Numbered from the stretch's first letter, positions 1 through 12,352 are shown. The stretch is 64,000 nucleotides of DNA from Palsa-504 sp963767565 (GCA_963767565.1 CAVYEG010000004.1:124001-188000), one strand, 5' to 3'. Notes: generated by a model from the sequence alone, not told the origin. Numbers and translations: made by a program.

Positions 1-164
1 CGGGCCAGGCCCAGCGAGTCCAGCCCCAGGTCGGCGTACAGTTCCTGCTGCTCGTTCAGCTCGGACACCGCTAGGCCCGGGATGACGGTGGCCAGGGCGT
101 CGGACACCACGCTCAGCGCCTGGCGGCGTTCCAGCGTCACTTCGCCGCTATCTGGCGTGCCCAC
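1..164 (-). CDS. Acyl carrier protein, N-terminal part (runs off the window)
   Basis: The minus-strand frame from a GTG at 164 reads to the window edge and contains LGLDSLGLA. This is the 4'-phosphopantetheine attachment motif, with the modified serine at about residue 51. The start is supported by AGGAGGT six bases upstream. The product would be a free-standing carrier protein of roughly 80-90 residues holding an acyl or aminoacyl group as a thioester. It follows the AMP-ligase gene by 22 bases on the same strand, so the ligase is the obvious loading enzyme (inference). The C-terminal part is not visible. Confidence 0.8.
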   Translation of the reverse strand, partial: MGTPDSGEVTLERRQALSVVSDALATVIPGLAVSELNEQQELYADLGLDSLGLA

Positions 165-186
165 TACGGTACCTCCTAGTACGTGC

Positions 187-1640
187 CTAAGCCGGCTGAG
201 CCGAAGAGCTGACGGTGACCACCTGCCGGCGGATCACCTTGCCGGTGGCGGTGGTCTCGAGGTTGTCGACGCCGAGGAACCGGCTCGGCTGCTTGGCCGG
301 TGACAGCCGCTGCCGGCAGAAGGCCTGCAGCGCGGACAGGTCGACGTCGGCCGGAGTCACCGTGGCCCGGATCCGCTGGCCGAGCCATTCGTCCGGCTCG
401 CCGTCGACCAGGCAGGCGCGCACCGTCGGGAACTCCAGCAGCACCGACTCGACTTCCTCCGGGCTCACCTTGGTCCCGCCGACGTTGACGCAGTTGGCAA
501 GCCGGCCCACGATGACCAGCCCGTCCGGCGTCATCCGGCCGATGTCGCCGGTGACGAAGCCAGCCGCGATCGGCTCGGGGTCGACCCGATCCGGGTACAG
601 GTACCCGGTCATCGCGGTCACCGACGTGACGGTGACCAGGCCGGTCCGTGCGTCGGCCACCTCGTCCGCCGACGGCTCCTGCTCCTGCGGGCGCAGGTCG
701 ATCCGGACCCCGGGCAGCGGCTGGCCCAGCGAGCGCGCCTCCTGCCAGGGGGCCGGCGGCCGGACGCAGATGGGGCCGGTTTCCGTGGTGCCGTACACTT
801 CGCCGAGCCAGCCGCCGAGCACGGTCCCGACGAGTTCGGCGGTGCGCGTGTCCATCGGCATGCCCGCGGACAGGTAGCTGATCCGGCGGGCCGGCCGGCC
901 GGTGGTCGCCTCGGCCAGCAGCCGCAGCAGGGGCGGCACCCCGGCCACCATCGTGACGTCGTGTTCGCTCAGCGCCCGCGACAGCATCCACGGCCGGTCC
1001 GCGCTGGTGACGACCGTAGTCGCGCCGGCCAGCGGAGCGGCCAGGGCGGCCAGCCCGAAGCCGTACGCGTGATGCAGCGGCACCGGGCAGGCCAGCACCG
1101 TGCCCGGACCCATGTCCAGCGACGTGCGGTAGTTCTCCGCCTCGGCCAGCAGGGCGCTGACCGGACGCAGCGCCACCTTGGTACGTCCGCTGGTGCCGGA
1201 GGTCAGCTGAGCGCTGGCGGCGCCGCCGGGCGGCACGTCGCCGGGCGCCCGGCGGGCGATCAGCCGTTCGCCGGCCAGCTCCTCGCCGGCCCCGGCAGCA
1301 GCGGCCAGTCGAGCGCCGTGGCCAGGTGCGTGGTCGCGGCGAGTTCCTCGGTCCGCTCCCGTTCCCACTCGCTCATCTGCCGCGGTAGCGGAACCACCAC
1401 CGCGTCAAGCGCGAGCACGGCGAGCACGTCCGCCACGAACGAGGCGGCCGGCCAGGCCACGGCTCCTACCCGGCAACCCGGCCCGATCCCGGCCCGGCGG
1501 TAGGCGTCGAGGCGGGTTTCGGTCAGGTCGACCAGGGCCTGCGCGCTGGTGTCCCCCGCTTCCTCGACGAACAGCACGGCCTGCGGGGACCGCGCGGCCG
1601 TCTCCCGCAGCAGCTCCAGCGGGGCGCCGCCGCCGCTCAC
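187..1640 (-). CDS. AMP-binding acyl/aryl ligase, apparently frameshifted
   Basis: ANL-superfamily adenylating enzyme. The N-terminal third runs from GTG 1640 (GGGAPLELLRETAARSPQ) to about 1290. The rest lies in another frame down to the TAG at 187 and carries the AMP-binding loop TSGTSGRTK, the YGTTETGP motif and a C-terminal GDIGRM...VGR segment. Joining them needs a shift equivalent to one missing base near 1280-1295. The combined length of about 485 residues suits a stand-alone ligase. The GTG start overlaps the aminotransferase stop by four bases (GTGA), and a carrier-protein gene follows. It probably activates a carboxylic acid and loads it onto that carrier. A sequencing indel or a real pseudogene would both fit; the sequence alone cannot decide. 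Confidence 0.72.
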
Positions 1641-2995
1641 CGTGACTCAGGCACGCTGACCAGCGCGTCGCGCAGGACGGCCAGCACTTGATCAAGATCT
1701 GCGACGCTGTGGGCGGTGCTCAGGAACCAGGGCTCGATCGGGCTCGGGTGGAAATACACGCCCCGTTCCTGGGTGGCGATCTGCCATGCACGGTGGGCCG
1801 CGAAGTCCATGGCCTGGGCGGCCGCGCGCGGGCCGCGGGACAGGTCCGCGGGCCGGCTCAGCAGCGACACGGAAAACAGCGAACCGACCCGGCTGACCAG
1901 GGCCAGGCGATTCAGCTCGGCGAACATCGCGTTCAGCTGCTGCTCGAAGTAGTCGCCGCTGTGCTCGAGCCGGTCGTAGACCTGAGGGTCGCGCTCGATC
2001 TTCCGCATGTTGGTGGCGGTGGCGCGCACCGAGAAGTGATTCCCGGCGTACACCCCCATGTGCATCGCCCGGTGGTCCGCGAGCATGGCCATCTTGCCGC
2101 GGGATCCGCCGAACGCCGCCACCGGGACGCCGCCGCCCATCACCTTCGACAGCACGGTCAGGTCCGGCATGATCCCGTAGCGTTCCTGCGCCCCGCCGAC
2201 CCCGAGCCGGAACCCGGTGATCACTTCGTCGAAGACCAGCCAGGCGCCATAACGGTCGCACAGCTCGCGCATTTCCTCGAGCTGCCCGGGGACCGGCGGC
2301 ACCACGCAGGCGTTGGCCATCACCGGCTCGCAGATCACCATCGCGAGCTCGTCGCCGTGGGCTTCGAACACGGCGCGCATGGCGGCCAGGTCGTTCCAGG
2401 GGATCTGCAGGGTGTAGTCGAGCGCCTCCGGGATCATGCCCAGCGCGCCGGGCTGCGGCGCGGTGCCCTCGGGCGCGGGCTCGTGGAATGTGGCCTTCCC
2501 GGCGCGCAGGATCGTCTCGCTCCACCCGTGGTAGTGCCCCTCGAAGGTGAGCACCTTCATCCGGCCGGTGGCGGCCCGGGCCAGGCGCAGCACGGAGGTG
2601 ATGGCCTCGGTTCCCGAGTTGGCGAAACGTACCTGCTCGATCGACGGCACCAGCCGGGCGACCAGCTCGCCGGCCTCCTGGTCGACCCGGTGCGGCAGCC
2701 CGGTCATCGAACCTTCGGTCAGCTGCCGGGCGAGCGCGGCGGCCAGCTCAGGCTCCGCGTACCCGAACAGGTGCGGACCGTACCCCATGTTGAGGTCGAT
2801 CAGCTCCCGGCCTTCAACGTCCCAGATCCGGTCGCCCTTAGCCCGCTCAACGACCAGTGGCTCGGGGATGGCCTGGGCCCGCATGCTGCTGCTCACGCCG
2901 CCAGCAATGACCTCACGGATGGCGTCAAATTGCTTGGCGTTCGTGGTGCTGGTGTAAACCCCCGCGACCTCTTCTTGCATGACTGACTGACCCAT
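1637..2995 (-). CDS. Class III PLP aminotransferase / glutamate-1-semialdehyde aminomutase-like enzyme
   Basis: 452 residues of the GSA-aminomutase subgroup of class III aminotransferases. NSGTEA near residue 127 binds the PLP phosphate, DEVITGF (Asp 256) contacts the PLP nitrogen, and SKVMGGG carries the Schiff-base lysine (Lys 284). The start has a good ribosome site (GGGAGGGGACA). A canonical hemL lies elsewhere in this window (20714-22000) beside haem genes, so this copy is more likely a specialised aminotransferase or aminomutase serving the ligase and carrier-protein genes that follow with a 4-base overlap. The substrate is not deducible. Its promoter region carries a long direct repeat (3031-3076). 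Confidence 0.85.
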   Translation of the reverse strand: MGQSVMQEEVAGVYTSTTNAKQFDAIREVIAGGVSSSMRAQAIPEPLVVERAKGDRIWDVEGRELIDLNMGYGPHLFGYAEPELAAALARQLTEGSMTGLPHRVDQEAGELVARLVPSIEQVRFANSGTEAITSVLRLARAATGRMKVLTFEGHYHGWSETILRAGKATFHEPAPEGTAPQPGALGMIPEALDYTLQIPWNDLAAMRAVFEAHGDELAMVICEPVMANACVVPPVPGQLEEMRELCDRYGAWLVFDEVITGFRLGVGGAQERYGIMPDLTVLSKVMGGGVPVAAFGGSRGKMAMLADHRAMHMGVYAGNHFSVRATATNMRKIERDPQVYDRLEHSGDYFEQQLNAMFAELNRLALVSRVGSLFSVSLLSRPADLSRGPRAAAQAMDFAAHRAWQIATQERGVYFHPSPIEPWFLSTAHSVADLDQVLAVLRDALVSVPESR

Positions 2996-3030
2996 TGTCC
3001 CCTCCCACGCTCCCGCTCAGTTCGGCCTGA

Positions 3031-3076
3031 CAACTCCTGGTTACAAGAGCGGGGCCGCAACTCCTTGATACAAGAG
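3031..3076 (-). promoter_or_regulatory. Direct repeat, candidate operator of the aminotransferase-ligase-ACP operon
   Basis: Two near-identical 19-base copies, CAACTCCTGGTTACAAGAG at 3031-3049 and CAACTCCTTGATACAAGAG at 3058-3076, start 27 bases apart. They lie just upstream of the aminotransferase start (2995) and directly behind the mazG stop. The second copy includes the inverted core CTTGATACAAG. This is typical of a regulator-binding site, but no dedicated regulator gene is visible in the window. Confidence 0.5.
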
Positions 3077-3084
3077 ACGTGGGG

Positions 3085-4146
3085 TCAGATCCGCCGGTTT
3101 ACGTGCACAATTTGTAACTTTCCGTCATATGTGCTGGAAAGCTCCCAGGCGCGGACCAGGTCGCAGTAGCGGCGGGCGGCGCCCCGCAGCTCCGTCTCCG
3201 GGTCGAGGCCCAGCTCGCACGCCCTGGCCACCAGCCGGAACAGCTCCCGGCCCAGGTCCGGTCCCGGGCGGCCGGGCTCGGGTGGCCCGCTCAGCCGGGA
3301 CTCGGGTGGCCCGGGCAGCCGGGACTCGGGTGGCCCGGGCAGCAGGGACAGGTCGGGCGGCACCCCGGCCCGGGCCGCCCGGCGCTGCAGCTGCGCGGCC
3401 AGCGACAGGGCCGGCTGGCCGAACGGCACGCCGGCCAGCGCGGACGGACCCGCCTGTCCGTCAGCGGGCAGGCCGCTTCGTTCGGCCCTAAGCCTTTTCT
3501 CTTCCCGCTTGATCTCGTCCCAGTTGCGCGTGACGTCCTCGGCGCCGGACACCCGGACGTCCGCGAACACGTGCGGGTGCCGCCGGCGCAGCTTGGCCAC
3601 AATGCCGTCGGCCACGTCGTCGATGGTGTACCCGGTGCCGTCGTCGCGTTCGGCCGCGATGCGGGCGTGGAAGGCGACCTGCAGCAGCACGTCGCCGAGT
3701 TCCTCGCGCAGCGCCTGCGCGTCACCGGACTCCAGCGCCTCCAGGGCCTCATAGGGCTCCTCGAGCAGGTACGGCGCCAGCGATGCGTGGGTCTGCCGGG
3801 CATCCCACGGGCACTCGGTGCGCAGCCGGTCCATGGTCGCCACCAGGTCGAGCAGGTGCGCGCCGGGCAGGTCGGGGGCGCCGTCAAGCAGCCGCGCGCC
3901 GTCCGGCAGCGACTCGGGCGCCGCGCCGGGCACCGCCAGCCAGACCACCTCGTCGTCGCCGGCGGCCAGGGCCACCAGGTCAGGCTGGTCGGCCGGCTGG
4001 CAGCTGACCCCGGCCGCCGCCAGCGCGGGCAGCTGGGGATGGCCGGCCGGCGCGAGCACGACGGACGCCGACCGCAGCGCCGCCCAGGCCGGCCAGCTGA
4101 GCAGGCCGGGGGCCACCCGCGGGCTGGTGGCCAGGACGATCAGCAA
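3085..4146 (-). CDS. mazG: MazG family nucleoside triphosphate pyrophosphohydrolase
   Basis: House-cleaning enzyme hydrolysing NTPs/dNTPs to NMP and pyrophosphate. About residues 100-215 form the all-alpha MazG domain: CPWDARQTHASL, then the metal-binding acidic helices LLEEPYEALEAL and REELGDVLLQV. The ~100-residue N-terminal extension is usual for actinobacterial MazG. The start is a TTG at 4146 that overlaps the upstream lipoprotein gene by seven bases; no better start is visible. Near the C-terminus a proline-rich insert (PGPPESRL repeated) comes from an in-frame tandem repeat at about 3285-3345, inserted before the final helix. It is the last gene of mfd-lipoprotein-mazG, which are closely packed and probably co-transcribed. 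Confidence 0.9.
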   Translation of the reverse strand: MLIVLATSPRVAPGLLSWPAWAALRSASVVLAPAGHPQLPALAAAGVSCQPADQPDLVALAAGDDEVVWLAVPGAAPESLPDGARLLDGAPDLPGAHLLDLVATMDRLRTECPWDARQTHASLAPYLLEEPYEALEALESGDAQALREELGDVLLQVAFHARIAAERDDGTGYTIDDVADGIVAKLRRRHPHVFADVRVSGAEDVTRNWDEIKREEKRLRAERSGLPADGQAGPSALAGVPFGQPALSLAAQLQRRAARAGVPPDLSLLPGPPESRLPGPPESRLSGPPEPGRPGPDLGRELFRLVARACELGLDPETELRGAARRYCDLVRAWELSSTYDGKLQIVHVNRRI

Positions 4147-4820
4147 GCGGGCGCCAGCCCGGAGGGTGAAGCCGCCGGCGCGGGCCCCGCCGCGCGGGAC
4201 ACGCCGCTGGGCGCGGTCACCACCGCGTACTGCGTGTAGTCAAACCGGCCGAACTGCGGGTTGACCTGGATGCCCAGGTCCCTGGCGGCCACGCACTGAG
4301 CCTGGTCGAACTTGGCGGTGATCGCGGTCGAGGTCGAGGTGGGCAGCGTGCCGCCGTTGGCGTTCTTCACGAACTGGGTCTGGATGGCCTCGAACCGGCC
4401 GAACTCGGCGGCCGTGCTCGGCGGGATCCCGCTGGCGGCCAGGACCAGGTCGAGGGAGACGTCGGTCAGCCCCTGGGCCTCGGCGTTGGCCTTGGCCCCG
4501 GCGTAGGCGCTGGCCAGCGCGGCCTCCGCCTGGGCGGTGGAGACGGTGATGCCGGCCTGCTTGGCCAGCTCCTCCTGGACCTGGTACCTGATCAGCCAGG
4601 TCAGGGTGGCCTGCGTGGCCTGCGCCGGGGTCAGGCTGATGACGCCGGGATAGAGCTTGGCCGTCTGGTTGAGGTTGGTGACCTCGGTCCCGAGGGTCGC
4701 GATCGTGATCCGCTGGTTACCCACGATCGCCGCGGCCCCCATCTTCACCGGGGAGCACGCGGCGGCCAGCAAGCCGACGCCGACCACCAAGGCGGACGCC
4801 TTGACCAGCCTCCGAAGCAC
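4140..4820 (-). CDS. SurA N-terminal-like lipoprotein
   Basis: 226 residues from a GTG at 4820. The N-terminus is a lipoprotein signal: basic LRRLVK, hydrophobic stretch, lipobox LAAAC. The mature part resembles the SurA/PpiC chaperone N-domain: VGNQRITIATLGTEV, then a helical segment LTWLIRYQVQEELAKQAGITVS. No parvulin PPIase domain follows, so a chaperone-like rather than isomerase role is likely. It is anchored outside the membrane. The gene starts four bases after the mfd stop and overlaps mazG by seven bases; this mfd-lipoprotein-mazG order also occurs in Streptomyces. A longer in-frame start at 4895 would lie inside mfd and destroy the signal peptide, so I rejected it. Confidence 0.82.
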   Translation of the reverse strand: MLRRLVKASALVVGVGLLAAACSPVKMGAAAIVGNQRITIATLGTEVTNLNQTAKLYPGVISLTPAQATQATLTWLIRYQVQEELAKQAGITVSTAQAEAALASAYAGAKANAEAQGLTDVSLDLVLAASGIPPSTAAEFGRFEAIQTQFVKNANGGTLPTSTSTAITAKFDQAQCVAARDLGIQVNPQFGRFDYTQYAVVTAPSGVSRAAGPAPAASPSGLAPAC

Positions 4821-4824
4821 CGCA

Positions 4825-8424
<3,600 letters not shown>

Positions 8425-8753
8425 GATGTCCCTGTGATCCTGTCGTCCCTTGTTCTGGCCACCCCGGCCGGGAATCGGCCTGGCCGGGCGCTGCTCGCGG
8501 CGTGAGCTCGGTCGGGGCCTGAGCTTGATCAGGCTGTGCTCGGTCCGGCTGTGCTCGATCAGGCTGTGCTCTATCAGGCTTGAGCTCGTGCAGGCAGCGC
8601 TAACCGGCCGAGTTCGGGCCAACCCGGCTCTTGCGCGGAACCCTGTCAGTCTACGCGCCGCCCCCGACATTGGAGTCAACGCGGGGGCTGGCCGTTACCT
8701 TCCGAACGTGCGACCCGTCAGTATCGTTGGCATCAGGACCACCACGGCGGCGC
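8425..8753. other. Divergent intergenic region between mfd and the APS kinase gene
   Basis: About 330 bases without a convincing gene. It must hold the promoters of both divergent genes. The only clear structure is the 15-base tandem repeat at 8527-8587. I could not identify reliable -35/-10 boxes. Confidence 0.5.
8527..8587. repeat. Four tandem 15-16 base units upstream of mfd
   Basis: Units GATCAGGCTGTGCTC, GGTCCGGCTGTGCTC, GATCAGGCTGTGCTC and a degenerate fourth follow each other without spacers. They lie in the mfd leader, about 100 bases before its ATG, and would be present in the mfd transcript if the promoter is farther upstream. Confidence 0.8.
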
Positions 8754-10517
8754 GTGCCTGACAGCACGCTGGCGTACCGTATCAGCAACACGAGTTCGGA
8801 GGCCCAGCTGATCCCCCAACCCCCGTCCGGCCAGCCCTCGCCCGGCCAGCCCCGGCCGGCACTTCCCCCGGAGCTGTCCGACTGGCCCGCCTGGACCCTC
8901 GACGAGGCCCAGCTGGGCGATCTTGAGCTGCTCACGTGGGGCGTGTTCGCGCCGCTGCGCGGCTTCATGGGCGCGGCCGACGTGGCCGTGGTGGCGGAGT
9001 ACGGCACGCTGGCCGACGGCACGCCCTGGCCGCTGACGGTGACCCTCGAGGTGCCCAGCGACGCGGTCCCCGCGGACGCGGACCACGTGGTCCTGTCCGA
9101 CCAGGAGGGCTCGCCGCTGGCCGTGCTGGCCGTCACCGAACGGCGGCCGGTGCCCGGGCCCGGCGACGCGGCCGACCGGTCGGCGCTGCCCACGCACGTC
9201 CGGCTGGCCGGCCCGGTGACGCCGCTGCGCGAGCCGGTGCACGGGCCGTTCCGCCAGCTGCGCCGGCGCCCGGAGGCGGTCCGCCCCGAGCTGCCCGCCG
9301 GTAATGTGCTGGCCTACGCGACCCGCCGCCCGCTCAACAAGCGGCACATCGGCCAGCTGCGGCACTACGCCGGCCAGCTGAACGCCCGGCTGCTGCTGCT
9401 GCCGCTGGTAGCCGGGCCCGCCGACGTGGTGGCCCGGCCGGAGGCGCTGGTCCGCGCCGTGCTGGCCGCCCGCCAGCACCTCCCGGCCGGCACCTTGGTG
9501 GTGCCGGTGCCGCTGGCCCGGCGCGCGGCCGGCCCGGCCGCCGACCTGCGCGCGCAGGCCATCGTGGCCGCCGCCTACGGCGCCACCCACCTGCTGGCCG
9601 ACGCCGCCGAGCTGCCGCAGGCGGCCGACGCTCCGGCCGGGAACAAGAACGGCCCGCTGACCCTGGCCGGGGTGCCGATCCCGGTCGTCGGCGCGGGCGA
9701 GTGGGCCTACGACCCGCGCTCGGAGGTCTGGCGGCCGCTCGCGCTGATCGAGCCCGGGGCCGAGCAGGGCGAGCTGACCGATGCCGAGCTCGGCCGGCTG
9801 CTCGATTCCGGGGCCGAGATCCCGCTCTGGTTCGCCCCGGAGACGGTGGCGCGCGAGCTGCGCCGGGCCCGGCCGCCTCGGGCCGAGCGCGGCCTGGTCA
9901 TCTTCTTCACCGGCCTGTCCGGTTCGGGCAAGTCCACCATCGCCCGCGGGCTGGCCGAGGCGCTGACCGAGCGGGGCGACCGGACCGTCTCGCTGCTCGA
10001 CGGCGACCACGTCCGGCAGCTGCTGTCGGCCGGGCTGACCTTCTCCCGGGCCGACCGTGACCTCAACATCGCGCGCATCGGCTTCGTCGCGGCCGAGGTG
10101 GCCCGGCACGGCGGGATCGCCATCTGCGCGCCGATCGCGCCCTACGCGCAGGCCCGGGCGGCGGCCCGCCAGCTGGCCACCGAGGTCGGCGACTTCCTGC
10201 TCGTCTACGTCTCGACGCCGGTGGAGGTGTGCGAGGCGCGGGACCGCAAGGGCCTGTACGCCAAGGCCCGGGCCGGCCTGATCCAGGGCTTCACCGGGAT
10301 CTCCGACCCCTATGAGGAGCCGCGCGACGCCGACCTGGTGCTCGACACCTCGGCCATGACCCGGGACGAGGCCGTGCAGGCCGTGCTGCGGCTGCTGGTC
10401 TCGGGCGGCTGGCTGACCGGCGCGCCCGGGCAGCAGGACGGACTAGCGACGGCCGACCCGGGCGCCGGGGCCCCGGCGCCGGTGATCCGGCTGGGCCCCA
10501 CGATCCGGCGGATCTGA
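8754..10517 (+). CDS. cysC: APS kinase fused to a degenerate ATP-sulfurylase domain
   Basis: About 587 residues from a provisional GTG at 8754 (the frame is open from 8631; no clear ribosome site). Residues about 40-370 follow the ATP-sulfurylase fold (ELLTWGVFAPLRGFMG), but the catalytic signatures are damaged. The usual Q-x-R-N-P-x-H-x-x-H is ATRRPLNKRH near residue 189, and GRDHAG is replaced by ADAAEL near 275. From about 380 follows an intact APS kinase: Walker A GLSGSGKST, LLDGDHVR, RIGFVAAEVARHGGIAICAPIAPY, and KGLYAKARAG. It should make PAPS from APS in the cytoplasm. The sulfurylase part is probably structural or regulatory (inference). No cysD/cysN genes are in the window. Confidence 0.85.
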   Translation: MPDSTLAYRISNTSSEAQLIPQPPSGQPSPGQPRPALPPELSDWPAWTLDEAQLGDLELLTWGVFAPLRGFMGAADVAVVAEYGTLADGTPWPLTVTLEVPSDAVPADADHVVLSDQEGSPLAVLAVTERRPVPGPGDAADRSALPTHVRLAGPVTPLREPVHGPFRQLRRRPEAVRPELPAGNVLAYATRRPLNKRHIGQLRHYAGQLNARLLLLPLVAGPADVVARPEALVRAVLAARQHLPAGTLVVPVPLARRAAGPAADLRAQAIVAAAYGATHLLADAAELPQAADAPAGNKNGPLTLAGVPIPVVGAGEWAYDPRSEVWRPLALIEPGAEQGELTDAELGRLLDSGAEIPLWFAPETVARELRRARPPRAERGLVIFFTGLSGSGKSTIARGLAEALTERGDRTVSLLDGDHVRQLLSAGLTFSRADRDLNIARIGFVAAEVARHGGIAICAPIAPYAQARAAARQLATEVGDFLLVYVSTPVEVCEARDRKGLYAKARAGLIQGFTGISDPYEEPRDADLVLDTSAMTRDEAVQAVLRLLVSGGWLTGAPGQQDGLATADPGAGAPAPVIRLGPTIRRI

Positions 10518-10547
10518 CGCCCGCGGCTATGCGGCTGACGGCTGCGG

Positions 10548-10850
10548 CTACTGGGACGCGGGGGGCGCCAGGTCGGCGGGCTCGTCCGCGTCTTCGTCTT
10601 CGGCCTGGGCGCCGGCCTCGAGCCGGGTCCGGAAACCCGCGGCCCGCTGGCGCCCGTTCCGCAGCCGCCCCATCAGCGCGCTCGACACGCGGTCCCGCTG
10701 CCGGGCCAGCAGTACGTAGCTGAGGATCCCGCTGACCAGGAGGGCCAGCGCGAGCAGCAGCAGCCCGCGCGCTCCCACCAGGTAGAGCAGGATCAGCGAG
10801 GCGACGAGCAGCAGGATGCGGGCGGAGGTGTAGGCAAGTGTGGCGCGCAT
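10548..10850 (-). CDS. DUF4229 family small membrane protein
   Basis: 100 residues with two closely spaced transmembrane helices (about 8-27 and 29-47: LLLVASLILLYLVGARGLLLLALALLVSGILSYVLL is the hydrophobic core region), followed by a basic and then an acidic, Ala/Asp/Glu-rich cytoplasmic tail. This matches DUF4229, an actinobacterial family of unknown function. It converges with the APS kinase gene and follows the dehydratase gene on the same strand after a 40-base gap. Confidence 0.8.
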   Translation of the reverse strand: MRATLAYTSARILLLVASLILLYLVGARGLLLLALALLVSGILSYVLLARQRDRVSSALMGRLRNGRQRAAGFRTRLEAGAQAEDEDADEPADLAPPASQ

Positions 10851-10890
10851 GACAACCCCAGCATAGCTATCCGGGCGGCCGGTCCGGTGG

Positions 10891-11877
10891 TCAGTCCGCG
10901 GCCAGGATACCGGCCAGCAGCCCGGGATCGATGTTTCCGCCGGACAGTACCGCCACCGGGGTCCCGGCCTGCGGCAGTTCGTCCCGGCGGAACAGGCAGG
11001 CCGCCACGGCGGCCGCCCCGCCGGGCTCGGCGACCAGCCGGGCCTCGCGCGCGAGCCGCCGGACGGCGGTGGTCATCTCCTCCTCGGTTACCGTGACGAT
11101 GTCGGTCACCAGGGCGCGGATGTGCGCGAAGGTGAGCGCGCCGACCTGCTCCACCCGCAGCGCGTCCGCGATCGTGCGCTGGACCTGCGCCGCGGGCCAG
11201 GCCACCCGCTCGCCGTGCCGGAACGAGTCCCGGGCGTCGGCGGCGAGTTCGGGTTCCACGCCGACCACCTGGGCGCCCGGGCCGCAGGCCCGGATGGCCG
11301 CCGCGATGCCCGAGATCAGCCCGCCCCCGCTGACCGGCACTACCACCAGGTCGGCCGCCGGGCAGTCGGCCGCGATCTCCAGGCCGACCGTGCCCTGCCC
11401 GGCGATGACCGCCCGGTGATCGAACGGCGGGATCAGCACGTAGCCGTGCCGGGCCACCAGGTCCTCGGCGGCGGCCGTCCGGGCCGCCATGGTGGGCGCT
11501 ACCCGCACCAGTTCGGCGCCGTAGGCACCGATGGCGTCGGTCTTGACCCGGGGGGCGTTCTCCGGCACCACCACCACCGCGCGCACGCCGAGCCGGGCCG
11601 CGGCGTAGGCCACCGCGTGGCCGTGATTCCCGCTGGAGTGCGCCACCACCCCGTGCTCGCGCGCGGCCGGGCCGGCCGCGCTGATCGCGGTGTAGGCGCC
11701 GCGCAGCTTGAACGAGCCGGTCGGCTGCAGCGACTCGGGCTTGACCAGCAGTTCCCGCCCCAGCCCGGGAAAGGGAACCAGCGGCGTGCGGACCGCCACC
11801 CCGGCCAGCAGGCGGGCCGCCTCCCGTATCTCGGCCACGCCGACCAGGTCCGCGCCGGCGGTCATTTCATCATTCAC
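10891..11877 (-). CDS. Threonine/serine dehydratase-like PLP enzyme
   Basis: Fold type II PLP enzyme of about 328 residues. GSFKLRGAY carries the PLP lysine, SSGNHGHAVAYAA is the substrate/phosphate loop, and SGGGLISG is the glycine-rich phosphate-binding loop. There is no C-terminal ACT regulatory domain, so it resembles catabolic threonine dehydratase or serine racemase rather than biosynthetic IlvA. It would deaminate L-threonine or L-serine to the 2-oxo acid and ammonia. The start is ambiguous: GTG 11877 or ATG 11865, preceded by GGGGAAA; the ATG at 11901 has no ribosome site. It is transcribed away from bldC. Confidence 0.82.
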   Translation of the reverse strand: MNDEMTAGADLVGVAEIREAARLLAGVAVRTPLVPFPGLGRELLVKPESLQPTGSFKLRGAYTAISAAGPAAREHGVVAHSSGNHGHAVAYAAARLGVRAVVVVPENAPRVKTDAIGAYGAELVRVAPTMAARTAAAEDLVARHGYVLIPPFDHRAVIAGQGTVGLEIAADCPAADLVVVPVSGGGLISGIAAAIRACGPGAQVVGVEPELAADARDSFRHGERVAWPAAQVQRTIADALRVEQVGALTFAHIRALVTDIVTVTEEEMTTAVRRLAREARLVAEPGGAAAVAACLFRRDELPQAGTPVAVLSGGNIDPGLLAGILAAD

Positions 11878-12142
11878 TCTGCGTATTTCCCCGCTATCCA
11901 AGGGTCCGGAATTACTATGCGTAACCGCAGACGTCGTACAACCTGAAACTCAAGAACCAGCAGAAACAGCGGCTTACTCATGCTCTTATTACCAGGAGTA
12001 GCAATTTGGCTACCTATCTACCCGGCACGATCCGCGAATCGCCCGGCAAATTTCCAGAAATCTAGGTAGAAAGTACTCGTTCAGCGCCAAACTAGAGGGA
12101 TACCTGACCTGAGGCACGAGGGAGACAGTCGGAGGACTGAAC

Positions 12143-12352
12143 GTGGACGGCAACAACGAGCGCCTGCTCACGCCGGGAGAGGTTGCGGCTCTGTTCCGGG
12201 TGGATCCGAAGACTGTCACCCGCTGGGCGGCTTCCGGACGGATCACGAGCATCCGCACTCCCGGCGGACACCGCAGGTTCCGCGAATCTGAGGTGCGCGC
12301 GTTGTTGCGCGGCGACAACGAGCCAGCACCGCAAGGCCATTCGGTCGCCTAA
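12143..12352 (+). CDS. bldC: Developmental regulator BldC
   Basis: 69-residue MerR-like winged-helix protein without effector domain. LLTPGEVAALFRVDPKTVTRW is the helix-turn-helix and TPGGHRRFRESEV is the wing, the expected BldC pattern. In Streptomyces BldC binds head-to-tail on direct repeats and delays sporulation. The GTG start at 12143 has GGAGGA seven bases upstream. Its presence suggests an organism with a developmental cycle. Confidence 0.95.
   Translation: MDGNNERLLTPGEVAALFRVDPKTVTRWAASGRITSIRTPGGHRRFRESEVRALLRGDNEPAPQGHSVA

Noticed and set aside
1637..2995. Second copy of hemL for haem synthesis
   Set aside because: The gene neighbours (ligase, carrier protein) and the separate canonical hemL at 20714-22000 argue for a specialised enzyme.
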